Origin: Arthrobacter sp. ISL-72
Lineage (GTDB): Bacteria; Actinomycetota; Actinomycetes; Actinomycetales; Micrococcaceae
NCBI RefSeq assembly: GCF_018613755.1
Contig: NZ_JAGGPP010000013.1
Span: 186,001-250,000 of the forward strand
Direction of reading: 5' to 3'
Length of the DNA stretch: 64,000 nt
Under the pieces are notes generated by a model that was not told the origin of the DNA, did not search any database, and saw nothing but the letters and a program-made list of their open reading frames with translations. A program made the translations under genes and the position numbers. How positions within the stretch are numbered: the first letter of the stretch is position 1; each line of letters opens with the position of its first letter. This document shows, piece after piece, positions 33,679-41,981 of this stretch.

Positions 33679-34380
33679 ATGAAAAAGACACTGGCATTAG
33701 TTGTGCTAACCGGCCTCATGCTGACCGGATGCGGCGGCAAGCAGCCGGAAGCGCAGCCGACAGGAACTGCAACCGCAGTTGCAGCGGTTGCTGATTCTGT
33801 CACGGTTCCAGGCGTGATGAGCCTGACGCTGGAAAAAGCCACGGATCAACTGGAAGACCTCGGGTTCAAGGTCGAGGCCGTGGACACTGTCGACGGCAAG
33901 ACGATCATTATGAAGAAGAACTGGCAGGTGACGTCCCAAGACGCCGCGGAAGGTGCACAGGTGGCCAAGGGTTCCACCGTGCACCTCGGCGTCAAGTCCC
34001 TGGAAAAGGTGGCGGCGGAGAAGGCCGCGGCGGACAAGGCCGCCGCTGATAAGGCGGCAGCGGAGGCGGCTGCGGCTGCGGCAGCAAAGGCTGCGGCGGA
34101 CAAGGCTGCGGCGGATCAGGCAGCAGCAGACAAGGTAGCTGCGGATGCGGCTGCCGCGAAGTTGGCCTCCGAGCAGGCAGCTGCGCAACAGGCCGCGCAG
34201 CAGGCGGCCGTACAGCAGGCGCCGGCCGCTCCTGTCGCACCGGCTCCGGTGCCCGCGGCCGCCTACTACGCCAACTGCGCCGCCGCCAAGGCTGCAGGTG
34301 CCGCACCGCTGTATGCGGGGCAGGCCGGCTACAGCACCAGCCTGGACCGCGATCGCGACGGCGTTGCTTGTGAGAATTAG
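33679..34380 (+). CDS. Lipoprotein with PASTA-like domain, Ala-rich helix and Excalibur domain
   Basis: The 233-residue protein has AAGGGGGAAA before its ATG and a type II signal ending LTGC (residue 18 Cys). A PASTA-like domain follows at 42-105: VPGVMSLTLEKATDQLEDLG, then GSTVHLGVKSLEK. Residues 110-180 are repeats of AADKAAADKAAAEAA, a long helix that could span the wall. The Excalibur end (YYANCAAAKAAGAAPLY, then DRDRDGVACEN) closely copies that of the preceding nuclease. It is a surface protein that may bind peptidoglycan and calcium. The 44-base gap suggests one operon. Confidence 0.85.
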   Translation: MKKTLALVVLTGLMLTGCGGKQPEAQPTGTATAVAAVADSVTVPGVMSLTLEKATDQLEDLGFKVEAVDTVDGKTIIMKKNWQVTSQDAAEGAQVAKGSTVHLGVKSLEKVAAEKAAADKAAADKAAAEAAAAAAAKAAADKAAADQAAADKVAADAAAAKLASEQAAAQQAAQQAAVQQAPAAPVAPAPVPAAAYYANCAAAKAAGAAPLYAGQAGYSTSLDRDRDGVACEN

Positions 34381-34396
34381 CCGCTGAGGCAGTTGT

Positions 34397-34441
34397 GAAA
34401 GCCGTGGCTACCTTCATCTTTCGGAGGTATCCACGGCTTTC
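34397..34441. terminator. Hairpin terminator after the Excalibur pair
   Basis: GAAAGCCGTGG-CTACCT pairs with AGGTAT-CCACGGCTTTC over 16 of 17 positions with an 11-base loop, 16 bases after the stop. The convergent SnoaL-like gene ends 18 bases further on. Confidence 0.8.
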
Positions 34442-34458
34442 CATCTGTCCGGCGTCTG

Positions 34459-34893
34459 TCAGTGCGTGGACAATTCGGGCATCAACCCGAGCTGTGACAG
34501 GAACTCCACCTGGTCGAAGTAGAAGTGGTGCGAGGTGATCTCGCCGTTTTCCACCCTGGCGACGTCGCAGCTCCTGATCCTGAGCTGTTTGCCGGTGGGC
34601 TGCAGGGTTTCGCCGGGGGACAGGCGCAGCGGTCCGGTGTTGGTGGCGATGATGGTGCCCTCGTCGATGGCCACGTCCCCGGACTCATGCCTCGCCGTGT
34701 GTTCGTACCGGACGTCCGGCATTGCTTCCCAGAACTCGAAAAGATAGCCGGTGATGGCGTCACGCCCCTGCAGTTCCCCCTGGTCAGGGGTGTACGCGAC
34801 GGCGTTGGCCGCGTAGCACCCGGCCAGCGTCTCCTTGTCTTTTTCTTCCATGGCCGTGGTTAAGCGGTCCATGACCTCGCGTGCCTGTCCCAT
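34459..34893 (-). CDS. SnoaL/NTF2-like polyketide-cyclase fold protein
   Basis: The protein has 144 residues from ATG 34893, with GGAGGT 8 bases ahead. The alpha+beta cone pattern is clear: VMDRLTTAMEEKDKETLAGC at the N-terminus, AVAYTPDQGELQGRDAITGY, then FEFWEAMPDVRYEHTARHES and a final HHFYFDQVEFLSQLGL. This resembles the ester-cyclase/SnoaL group, but such folds also serve as isomerases or stress proteins. No polyketide genes adjoin, so the function is open. Confidence 0.82.
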   Translation of the reverse strand: MGQAREVMDRLTTAMEEKDKETLAGCYAANAVAYTPDQGELQGRDAITGYLFEFWEAMPDVRYEHTARHESGDVAIDEGTIIATNTGPLRLSPGETLQPTGKQLRIRSCDVARVENGEITSHHFYFDQVEFLSQLGLMPELSTH

Positions 34894-35002
34894 TAGCGAC
34901 CTCCAATTTTTGGGCGGCCTCACGGAAGCGGGGGCCGCTTCGTTGGATTGGCTTCTGCCGGTGCAGGAGCCAGTTCAATTGCACATCCGCCCCGGATCAG
35001 TG

Positions 35003-35518
35003 TCAACGGAGCCCGGGTACCCGCCACCCGAGGTAGCGTGGGACCTTGTCTGCATAATCAGCGTAGGACCGTCCGAATAGCCCGGCCAGCAGGGACTCCT
35101 CACGGAGGACGTAGCGGTGTTCTGCGAGCACCGCGGGCGGCAGCGTCGCGATGACCCACGCGGAACCTGTCATGGTTCCCGCGCCCAGGTGGATGAGCCA
35201 CCAGCCGACATACATGGGGTGGCGGGTGATTGCGTAGGGGCCGCTGGTGACCAGTTCCTCCGGCCGCTCGAGCGCGAAGGGGCCGGCCGACCGGCGCCGC
35301 CGTTCGGCAAGAGCCCAAAGATTAAAGCCGACGCCGGCGAGTATCAGTCCCAGCCCCGTCGTCCGCTGGAGGGAACGGGAGCCGGGAAGCGGCACTGGTC
35401 GGAGCCTGTGGAGGAGGAAATCCAAGGCCAGCCCGGCCGCTTGGCCGGGCGGTAGCGGGACGTTGTCGTAAACCGCCTTCAACCGGCTGGCCAACGGGGT
35501 GGCAGGGCGAGCCGTCAC
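35003..35518 (-). CDS. Isoprenylcysteine carboxyl methyltransferase/PEMT-like membrane protein
   Basis: The 171-residue protein starts at GTG 35518, which overlaps the stop of the hydrolase gene (GTGA), so the two are coupled. The C-terminal SAM-binding ICMT/NnrU-type core is plain: LVTSGPYAITRHPMYVGWWL, then EEHRYVLREESLLAG-like VLAEHRYVLREESLLAGLFG and SYADYADKVPRYL. Two or three membrane helices. The bacterial role of this family is mostly lipid or small-molecule methylation and is not known here. Confidence 0.83.
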   Translation of the reverse strand: MTARPATPLASRLKAVYDNVPLPPGQAAGLALDFLLHRLRPVPLPGSRSLQRTTGLGLILAGVGFNLWALAERRRRSAGPFALERPEELVTSGPYAITRHPMYVGWWLIHLGAGTMTGSAWVIATLPPAVLAEHRYVLREESLLAGLFGRSYADYADKVPRYLGWRVPGLR

Positions 35519-36336
35519 AGTGCGTCCGGAGGCTTGCTGGCATCAACAATGGAACGGAAGAACTCCGTCGCATCCTCGGCCACCCGTTCCGGGAACTCCC
35601 ACAGGACCATGTGAGCCACGTCGGGGTAGACGGTCAGCACTGCGCCGGGGATCCGGGCGGCCAGGGTTTCCTGGTCGCTGCGTGTCAGCAGGTTGTCCTT
35701 GGCGCCCCACAGGACCAGGGTGGGCGCCTTGATGGTTCCCGATTCCGTGGGCGTGGTGGCGTCGCACAGGCCGTTCAGGATGGCTTTCCATGCGTGGGCG
35801 GGCATGCTGAGACCATCGCGCACCCGGTCCTCCAGGAACCACCGGGGAACGTTGTGCAGCAGGGGAAACCAGGACAGGGATTCCCGGACCCAGTCCTCGT
35901 CGAGGGGGTCGGTCAGGGCGTCCACTTCGTCGGCGAACGCGGACCGGCCCTGCAGGCTCAGGGGAGAACCGACCAGAACCATGGCCGCAACCCGCCCGGG
36001 GTGCCCAGCGGCCAGCTGCTGCGCGACGTAGCCGCCGCTGGAGGAACCGACGACGAATGCCCGGTTCACGTCGAGGGCGTCCAGGATCGCCGCGGCGTCC
36101 TCGGCCTGTTCTGCCAGGGAATAGCCGTCCTCCGGTTTGTCCGCCCCGCCCTGCCCGCGAAGATCGGGGGCGTAGACCCTGAAGCCGGTCAGCAGGGGTA
36201 TGAGGCGGTCAAAGCTTCCGCGGGATTCGCCCCACGCATGTAACAGCAATATCGGCGTTGTACCGGCGTCGCCGTGGACGAGGCACGGCACTGTGATGCC
36301 GGTGCTGAGCCTGAGATCCCGGACTTCGGATTCCAT
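35515..36336 (-). CDS. Alpha/beta hydrolase (epoxide hydrolase/esterase type)
   Basis: ATG 36336 gives 273 residues; the longer frame runs into a gene remnant and is not used. LLLHAWGESRGSFD near 28 forms the oxyanion region, VVGSSSGGYVAQQ near 94 has nucleophile Ser96-98, APTLVLWGAKDNLLTRSDQE near 205 has the acid, and PDVAHMVLWEFPE the catalytic His near 246. This is the classical haloperoxidase/esterase order. It is coupled to the ICMT-like gene behind it. Confidence 0.87.
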   Translation of the reverse strand: MESEVRDLRLSTGITVPCLVHGDAGTTPILLLHAWGESRGSFDRLIPLLTGFRVYAPDLRGQGGADKPEDGYSLAEQAEDAAAILDALDVNRAFVVGSSSGGYVAQQLAAGHPGRVAAMVLVGSPLSLQGRSAFADEVDALTDPLDEDWVRESLSWFPLLHNVPRWFLEDRVRDGLSMPAHAWKAILNGLCDATTPTESGTIKAPTLVLWGAKDNLLTRSDQETLAARIPGAVLTVYPDVAHMVLWEFPERVAEDATEFFRSIVDASKPPDAL

Positions 36337-36392
36337 AGGCTCAGCGTACGCCGCGTCGGGGCCAGCTCCCGGACATCCCGCCACCACCGCCC

Positions 36393-36592
36393 TCACCCCG
36401 TCGGCACCACAGCCGCACTGAGCCTGCCGTCCCGCATCGTGGCGACGGCGTCGGTGAGCGGCACGAACTCGGTGTCGTGGGTGACCATCACCGTCGCCAC
36501 CCCGGAATTCGTCCGTGACCCTGCGCAGGAGCCTGACGATTGATTCGCAACGCTCATGGTCCAGGGCTGCCGTGGAAGAACCTCGAACAACG
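36393..36592 (-). pseudogene. C-terminal remnant of an ABC-transporter ATPase (LolD/MacB type)
   Basis: Two frames together read STAALDHERCESIVRLLRRV, TDEFRG, a frame change near 36510, then VATVMVTHDTEFVPLTDAVA and TMRDGRLSAAVVPTG with a stop at 36393. This is the stretch after Walker B (PTAALD...), the switch His (VMVTHD) and the C-terminus of a MacB/LolD-type ATPase. The Walker A, signature and most of the domain are missing, so it is a decayed fragment between the hydrolase and the phosphotransferase-like gene. Confidence 0.78.
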
Positions 36593-36693
36593 CTTTGACA
36601 TCGAAGCGACCCCTTCTCCATCCGGCGTTGTCCATCTGGTCTACACTCGTCGCGGAGCGCGAGGCCGGCCAGGGAGCGATTGCCCGCGCGAGG

Positions 36694-39348
36694 CTAGGTG
36701 GCCGGACGCTCGATGGTGACCGTGCCGGCGTCGCCGTCCACGCGGATTTGATCGCCGGTGGCAATCCGCTGGGTGGCCACCCCGGTGCCGAGGACTGCCG
36801 GGATGCCGTACTCACGGGCGACGATGGAGCTGTGGCTCAAAGGCCCGCCCACATCCGTCACCACGGCGGAGGCCATGGTGAACAGCGACGTCCACGCGGG
36901 CGTGGTGATGCGGGCCACCAGGACGTCGCCGGGCTTCATCGTGCCGAAGTCCTGCGGTCCGGCCAGGACGCGGGCGCGCGCACCGACCTTGCCCGAACTG
37001 GCGCCGACGCCCTTGATGACGTCGCCGCTCTGGTGCTGCGAGCCGGCAGGCATCCACGACCCGAAGGACCGCTCCATCCACCGGCTCGCCGGGAGCATCT
37101 GCGGGGCGGCCGCCTTCACTTGGCCCCGCCACAGCATCTTGCGCTCATCGACGGCGGCGGCCCGGACGGGCTGCCCGGCTCCGGTGATGGCCACGCCACC
37201 AGTGGTCCCAGGCTCGGCGAGGCCGAACTCGAGGGCGCTCCGCAGCTCCTGCGCCCGCAGCCAGAACACGTCGTCAGCCGAAGCGATGACACAGGAAGCC
37301 ACCAGCCGCCGGCCGAGTTCGAGCAGCATCCGCCGCAGCAGCGGCCAGGCGAGTCCGACGTCGGCCAGCGCGTCTTCGCGGAGGGGCGCGGTCTCCTGCG
37401 CCCACCGAAGCAGACGGAGGAACACGGCCCGGCGGCGCGGCCGCAGCCGGCCCGCCATTTCACGGGTCAGCTCCTCCCGGCGTTCAGTGGAGAGCCGCTG
37501 CCGCTCATGCGGGTCCGTGCCCTGCCCGCGCAGGTAGAACTTCACTGTCTCGAGCAGGGTGGACGGATCGTCGGCCGGCACCGGGCTGGAGAAGTCCAGG
37601 TTGTAGACGGCGTGGCCATAGAGGTCCAGGTGCTCCTGGAAGGTGAAACGCCACTCCTGCCAGAGCATGTCGTCCACCCCAGCGGGCGTGGTGCCGGTGC
37701 GCTGGCACTCGGCGAGTTCCGCCGTCGGCCGTTCCAGCAAAACCGCTGTCAGCCCGGGATCGCTGCGGGCCCAGCCGGCCAGGTCGTACAGCGACTTCTC
37801 CGCCCGGATGGGTTCGCTGTCGTAGCCCAGGAGGAACGTCTGGGGCGCGGGATCGCCGTCGCGCCGGACCTGCTTGTCGTAGAACGCCCGGAAGGTGATT
37901 TCGCTGGTGGCCGCGAGCGGAATGATGGACTGCACGGCGGTGTAGTACACGGTGCCGGCATCCAGCAGGGCCAGGACCCCCGCCAGCAGATCCTGCCCGG
38001 ACAGCTGCCCGACGGGTTTCGCAGACCAGTCCTTGACCACCCGTTCGTACAGGGGGTGCGAATAGTCCCGCCAACCGGCAACGCCCATGTGCGCCTTGCC
38101 GCGGGCGAGGGCAAGGAAGGCGGCCGGCGACCTGCCCATCAGGCGCCACATCCCGGAATTGCGGTAGTAGTAATAGGCGTAGCCGTTGATGGTGGGCAGC
38201 CGCACGTCGTCGTCGCGGATGACGTTCTTGCCCACCGCCTCACTGAGCAGGGACTGCAGCGACCGCGCCACGGAGCCGTCGATGAGGTCGGCGAACAGCG
38301 GCGTGAGCGGGTCGGGCAGCTGCTCCACGATGCTCGCCCGGAAGTAGAGCCCTTTCGGGTAGGGGAGCGGCCAGGTGTCCGGGGTGTCGGCCGCCGGCTC
38401 GGGCAGCGCGGTGATGGGCCGGGACTGCAGGATGAAGAACGTGCCGCCGGCCCGCGCCCACTCGATGTCCTGCGGCGCGCCGAAATGTTCTGCGATCCGC
38501 CGTCCGTAGCCCGCCAGTTCTGCCGCTTCCTGGTCGTCAAGGACAGGCGTACGACGGCGGGCTTCCGCCACCGGCTGCTCCCGGGTTCCATTCTCCGCGG
38601 GGACAGTCATGACGTCCTTGTCGGCTGTCTGGCGCTGCACCACTGAGCCCGTCCCGGCCTCAACCACCACGTCATCCGTGGTGACCGTCCCGCTGACCAC
38701 CGACTCGCCCAGGCCCCACGCGGCACTGATGACCGTCTGGTCGCGCCGCCCGTTGGCGGGGTTGGCGGTGAACACGACCCCGGCGGCCTCGGCCTCCACC
38801 ATCTGCTGGACGACGACGGCGAGGCGCACCTGATCGGGCCGCACGCCTTCGCGGGCGCGGTAGGCCATGGCGCGCGCCGTCCAGAGAGAGGCCCAGCAGT
38901 CGATGACGGCGGCGACCAAAGCCTCCGTGCCGCGGACGTTGAGGTAGGTCTCCTGCTGCCCGGCGAAGCTGGCCGATTTGAGGTCCTCGGCAGTGGCGGA
39001 GGAGCGGACGGCTATGGGTACGTCCTTGCTGCCAAGGAGTTCGTAGGCGGCGGCGAGTTCGGCTTCGATGCCGGGCGGCATGGTGCCTCGGCTGAACAGG
39101 GCTGTGATCTGCCTCGACGCATCCTCATAGTCCTGCGGCACCGCTTCTGATGACGTCGGTGCCAGTTCCTGGATGGCTGCCCCGAGGTCGTTCGCACTGA
39201 CGAACTCCGCGTACGCGGCGGTGGTGAGGACGAACCCCGGCGGAACCGGCAGCCCCGCCCGGATGAGGCCGCCCAGGCCCACGGCCTTCCCGCCAACCTC
39301 AGCGAGGTCGTCCTGTCCGACGTTGCTTAAACCCTGGATGTAGGTCAT
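36694..39348 (-). CDS. Rifampin phosphotransferase-like PEP-utilising enzyme
   Basis: GGAGG lies 7 bases before ATG 39348; 884 residues follow. The N-terminal ATP-grasp (PPDK_N) domain reads VGGKAVGLGGLIRAGLPVPP, then SSATAEDLKSASFAGQQETY near 115-135 and VVQQMVEAEAAGVVFTANPA. A helical central domain of about 450 residues follows. The phosphohistidine swivel domain is at the extreme C-terminus: GGPLSHSSIVAREYGIPAV with His839. The order ATP-grasp, middle, His with no PEP TIM barrel is that of rifampin phosphotransferase and not of PEP synthase. It may inactivate rifamycins or act on another hydroxyl substrate. Confidence 0.85.
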   Translation of the reverse strand: MTYIQGLSNVGQDDLAEVGGKAVGLGGLIRAGLPVPPGFVLTTAAYAEFVSANDLGAAIQELAPTSSEAVPQDYEDASRQITALFSRGTMPPGIEAELAAAYELLGSKDVPIAVRSSATAEDLKSASFAGQQETYLNVRGTEALVAAVIDCWASLWTARAMAYRAREGVRPDQVRLAVVVQQMVEAEAAGVVFTANPANGRRDQTVISAAWGLGESVVSGTVTTDDVVVEAGTGSVVQRQTADKDVMTVPAENGTREQPVAEARRRTPVLDDQEAAELAGYGRRIAEHFGAPQDIEWARAGGTFFILQSRPITALPEPAADTPDTWPLPYPKGLYFRASIVEQLPDPLTPLFADLIDGSVARSLQSLLSEAVGKNVIRDDDVRLPTINGYAYYYYRNSGMWRLMGRSPAAFLALARGKAHMGVAGWRDYSHPLYERVVKDWSAKPVGQLSGQDLLAGVLALLDAGTVYYTAVQSIIPLAATSEITFRAFYDKQVRRDGDPAPQTFLLGYDSEPIRAEKSLYDLAGWARSDPGLTAVLLERPTAELAECQRTGTTPAGVDDMLWQEWRFTFQEHLDLYGHAVYNLDFSSPVPADDPSTLLETVKFYLRGQGTDPHERQRLSTERREELTREMAGRLRPRRRAVFLRLLRWAQETAPLREDALADVGLAWPLLRRMLLELGRRLVASCVIASADDVFWLRAQELRSALEFGLAEPGTTGGVAITGAGQPVRAAAVDERKMLWRGQVKAAAPQMLPASRWMERSFGSWMPAGSQHQSGDVIKGVGASSGKVGARARVLAGPQDFGTMKPGDVLVARITTPAWTSLFTMASAVVTDVGGPLSHSSIVAREYGIPAVLGTGVATQRIATGDQIRVDGDAGTVTIERPAT

Positions 39349-39395
39349 AACAATGCCTCCTCGCCGCGCGGGGTCCGGCGCTTGGAGTGAATCCT

Positions 39396-39415
39396 GGTGC
39401 CCATATTCTGGCACC
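39396..39415. promoter_or_regulatory. Inverted repeat GGTGCC-N8-GGCACC between divergent genes
   Basis: Six-base arms around CATATTCT, 48 bases upstream of the phosphotransferase-like start and 32 upstream of the lipoprotein start. A candidate operator for either promoter. A full rifampin-associated element is not present. Confidence 0.45.
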
Positions 39416-39446
39416 GCCGCAAGCGGGAGGCCATAGACTCGGACGC

Positions 39447-40277
39447 ATGTCAGCTCGTGGGGGGATGCCGGCTCGGCGTCGAGGAACTGCGTTCGTTGGG
39501 GCCGTTCTGGCCACTGCCCTTGCCGGGTGTGAGTACACCGGCATGGAGGATCAACCGGCCCCGGCATCCTCACCGGCAGCAACACCGCAACGGTCCTTCG
39601 AGGACAACGTCAATGAAGTGGCGCGCCTTCTTGAGGCGTCCCCTACGGACCCCGGCATGCCGTCCGAGGCGGAGCCGGCCGGCAAACTGTTCCTTGTTCT
39701 GGCGCCCGGAGACTATGTGGTCACGGGCGCCTGTGCCGGGGTCCAAGGGGCAAAACTCACCATCGTGCGGGATGACGGTGTGCCGGAGGCGTCGGACTTC
39801 GATTGCGACTCCCCGTTGGACCGGTTTCTGAGGCACGACGGCGGGCCCATCACCATCAGCGCCATTCCGCCCACCGGCAGACCGTCCGCCACGGGGGTCA
39901 AGGTGGAGGCCAACACGGACCGCAGGGCCTCGGAGTTGGAGGACTTGTCAGATTGGTCAGCGAAGCAGCTGCAGCCGCAAGTTCCCGGCGAGCTTCGCGG
40001 GGCCAGCAGCGGGAACACCACCACCACGGCAACACTGCTGGCAGAACCGGGCCGGTACGAACTGCAGATTGTTTGTGCAGGAACACCGTGGGCTGAGTTG
40101 TCCGTATCGACGTCGGCGGGTGCTGAAGTCCTCGCCCCCGTCCGGGTCCCGTGCGACGGCCAGCCGGTCAAGACGCCCCTGCTGCTGCCGACTCAGGGAG
40201 CGGACCTCACAATGAGCCCAAGCGATGGGCTGGAAGGCAGCTTCGCCTACCGGCTCGTTCCCGCCGGCCAGCCCTGA
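39447..40277 (+). CDS. Hypothetical lipoprotein
   Basis: ATG 39447 is preferred over the ATG at 39387 because it opens a type II signal: MSARGGMPARRRGTAFVGAV then LATALAGC lipobox. The 276-residue protein has two similar beta-rich halves: ESAGKLFLVLAPGDYVVTG-type segment with ACAGVQGAKLTIV near 100, and LAEPGRYELQIVCAGTPWAE near 200, each with a YxxxxxCAG motif. This suggests an internal duplication of a small carbohydrate- or protein-binding module. No family recognised. It is divergent from the phosphotransferase gene. Confidence 0.65.
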   Translation: MSARGGMPARRRGTAFVGAVLATALAGCEYTGMEDQPAPASSPAATPQRSFEDNVNEVARLLEASPTDPGMPSEAEPAGKLFLVLAPGDYVVTGACAGVQGAKLTIVRDDGVPEASDFDCDSPLDRFLRHDGGPITISAIPPTGRPSATGVKVEANTDRRASELEDLSDWSAKQLQPQVPGELRGASSGNTTTTATLLAEPGRYELQIVCAGTPWAELSVSTSAGAEVLAPVRVPCDGQPVKTPLLLPTQGADLTMSPSDGLEGSFAYRLVPAGQP

Positions 40278-40401
40278 TCTCCGTTGCGCCTAGGGAACGT
40301 GCCGAGTGCCGCCGTCGGCCCCTTCCACTCTCAATCGCCACCATGCCGGCTTCTGCCATCGTGGCCGGGCGGGCAGTTGGGGGATTGGCACCTTCGCAAC
40401 G

Positions 40402-40431
40402 GGCCGCCGTCGTAAATCAACGACGGCGGCC
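40402..40431. terminator. Hairpin terminator GGCCGCCGTCGT-AAATCA-ACGACGGCGGCC
   Basis: A perfect 12-base stem with a six-base A/T loop, between the convergent lipoprotein gene (ends 40277) and the VOC-DUF6994 gene (ends 40481). Same ACGACGGCGG stem as the other terminators. Confidence 0.78.
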
Positions 40432-40480
40432 AACGGGGTGTAGCCAGGGTTTTCTGCTCGCGTCGCAGCAATAGGTCGGG

Positions 40481-41658
40481 CTAAGCGCCAAAGGCAGCGA
40501 TCCGCGCGTTCCGTGCAGCGATGAACTCGAGGCTGGCTTGCCTATAAAGGACATACTCAGGGAGTGAAGTCGGTATGGCCGGAGTCGTGACGTCGGTGAA
40601 TGGCGGGACATCGGTGAACGGCGGGAAGAACCGGATTGCGCTGTAGTCATTTGTGACCAGGTCCTGGAGCAGGAAGAAGTTGACGTAGCCCCGGAAGTCG
40701 ACAAAAAGGTTGAAGAAGTCCGCATACAGCGTCAGTGTGTCGCTGAGTGGACTGTCTTGGCGGAGATAGTGCCGCCGTATGCACTCGAGAGTCAGATCGA
40801 ACCGGTCGGCGATGAGGGGGTGAGTTCCCCTGCGTTGGTTAATCGTCTGCTTGCCGTTGATCCTGTTGCCGGGGAAGACCATCATTCCACCGATCGTGTA
40901 GCCCTGACGGCTGAAGGCTTCCTGATCTTCCTCCGGAATTTGCGCCATGATCGAGGCGGCGCCCACGTGCCGGCGGAATGTCCGGATGATTGCGTCACTC
41001 GAAAGGAAAAATTCGCCCAGCTCGGATTTGTGATGCAGGTATCTGCGCGGGTTGCTTGCGGCCAGGTCGAACCGCGCACCATTTTGCAGAGGCAAAGGCT
41101 TGCTCCAAAGCCGTTGGTGGTAACTGCGGAGGGTGGGGCTGGCGGCATCCGGGTCTTTGCCTGGTGGCGTGTCGGAGCGTAAGTCGAACGTGACGTCGAT
41201 ATCGTTTGGGCCGATTCGGGCGTCAGTCTTCTTCAGTTCCTCGGCGAGCATCACAAGGATTCCGCTGGGGCCGCGGAGGTACGTGAGTTTGTAAACGTCG
41301 CCGTACGTCGCCACGCCCCGCAGCGGATGGCATCCGTGTTTTGCAGCTACCTCAAGGGCCTTATCGATGTCGTCGACCGAGAAGGCCACGCGGTGCATGC
41401 CGATGTCGTTGGGACGAGTTGGAGTCGACTGGATCGCTTCGGGGTGGATGTATTCGAAGAGCTCGAGTCGACCATGACCGTCTGAGGTCTGGAGCATCGC
41501 AATCTTGGCGTGGTTTCCATCAAGCCCGACAGCAGTCTCGGTCCACTCGCCGCTGACCGTGTCACGGCCTATGAGTGTAAGGCCGAGGTCGGTGAAAAGG
41601 CGATTGCTGCTTCGATATCGCGAACAGCTATACCAACATTCTCAAATTTGATGATCAT
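40481..41658 (-). pseudogene. VOC-DUF6994 fusion protein with a frameshift in the VOC part
   Basis: ATG 41658 opens MIIKFENVGIAVRDIEAAIA; the frame breaks at an A4 run (41595-41598; T4 on the coding strand) where a fifth T would restore FFTDLGLTLIGRDTVSGEWT. From there MLQTSDGHGRLELFEYIHPE and FSVDDIDKALEVAAKHGCHP complete a VOC domain of about 140 residues. A DUF6994-type domain follows: DVTFDLRSDTPPGKDPDAAS, LHHKSELGEFFLSSDAIIRT, ADRFDLTLECIRRHYLRQDS and FRGYVNFFLLQDLVTNDYSA. An 18-base tandem duplication (40589-40624) repeats PPFTDV near the end. Function unknown. Confidence 0.75.
40589..40624. repeat. 18-base tandem duplication inside the DUF6994 coding region
   Basis: Two units, GACGTCGGTGAATGGCGG and GACATCGGTGAACGGCGG, differ at two positions and add one extra PPFTDV in frame. 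The unit length is a multiple of three, so the reading frame survives. Confidence 0.8.
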
Positions 41659-41981
41659 AAGTTGAAAGCTACCAAGGCAGCGAGACTAGCTCCAGAGCGG
41701 TTCCACATTTTGTCCGTGACCGTCGGCTTCGCGGCTCCTTTTTTGGTCACTGCGTTTTTGAAAAAACAAAAAACGAAATGAATAAGTTTGGCACCGCAAT
41801 ACCCACCGCTTCAGCACCATTGGCTCAGCCATTGTTCAGCATGAGTGCAACCGCAAGGTAGCCCCGGTCTCTGGTGGTACTCCTGTTTCGGCGTGATTAT
41901 TGATGCTCAAACGCAATACGGGACGAAGGGGGCAGCGGTGCTGAAGCGTCTCAGCGGCCTGACCCGGTGCGGCCGACCTGG
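41659..41981. other. 323-base A/T-rich intergenic stretch between two minus-strand genes
   Basis: It holds an inverted repeat GTGACC (41716-41721)/GGTCAC (41745-41750) and a weak stem CGTTTTTG/CAAAAAACG (41753-41775), the latter perhaps an A/T-rich terminator of the TPP enzyme gene or a promoter element for the VOC-DUF6994 gene. No coding region recognised. Confidence 0.45.

Noticed and set aside
36556..38646. 696-codon open frame on the plus strand
   Set aside because: It is antisense to the phosphotransferase-like gene; the product is His/Gly/Arg/Pro-rich with no family motif, whereas the minus frame has full domain structure.
39400..39430. Possible rifampin-associated element upstream of the phosphotransferase-like gene
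   Set aside because: Only the GCTTGCGGC core is present; the second arm of the palindrome is absent.
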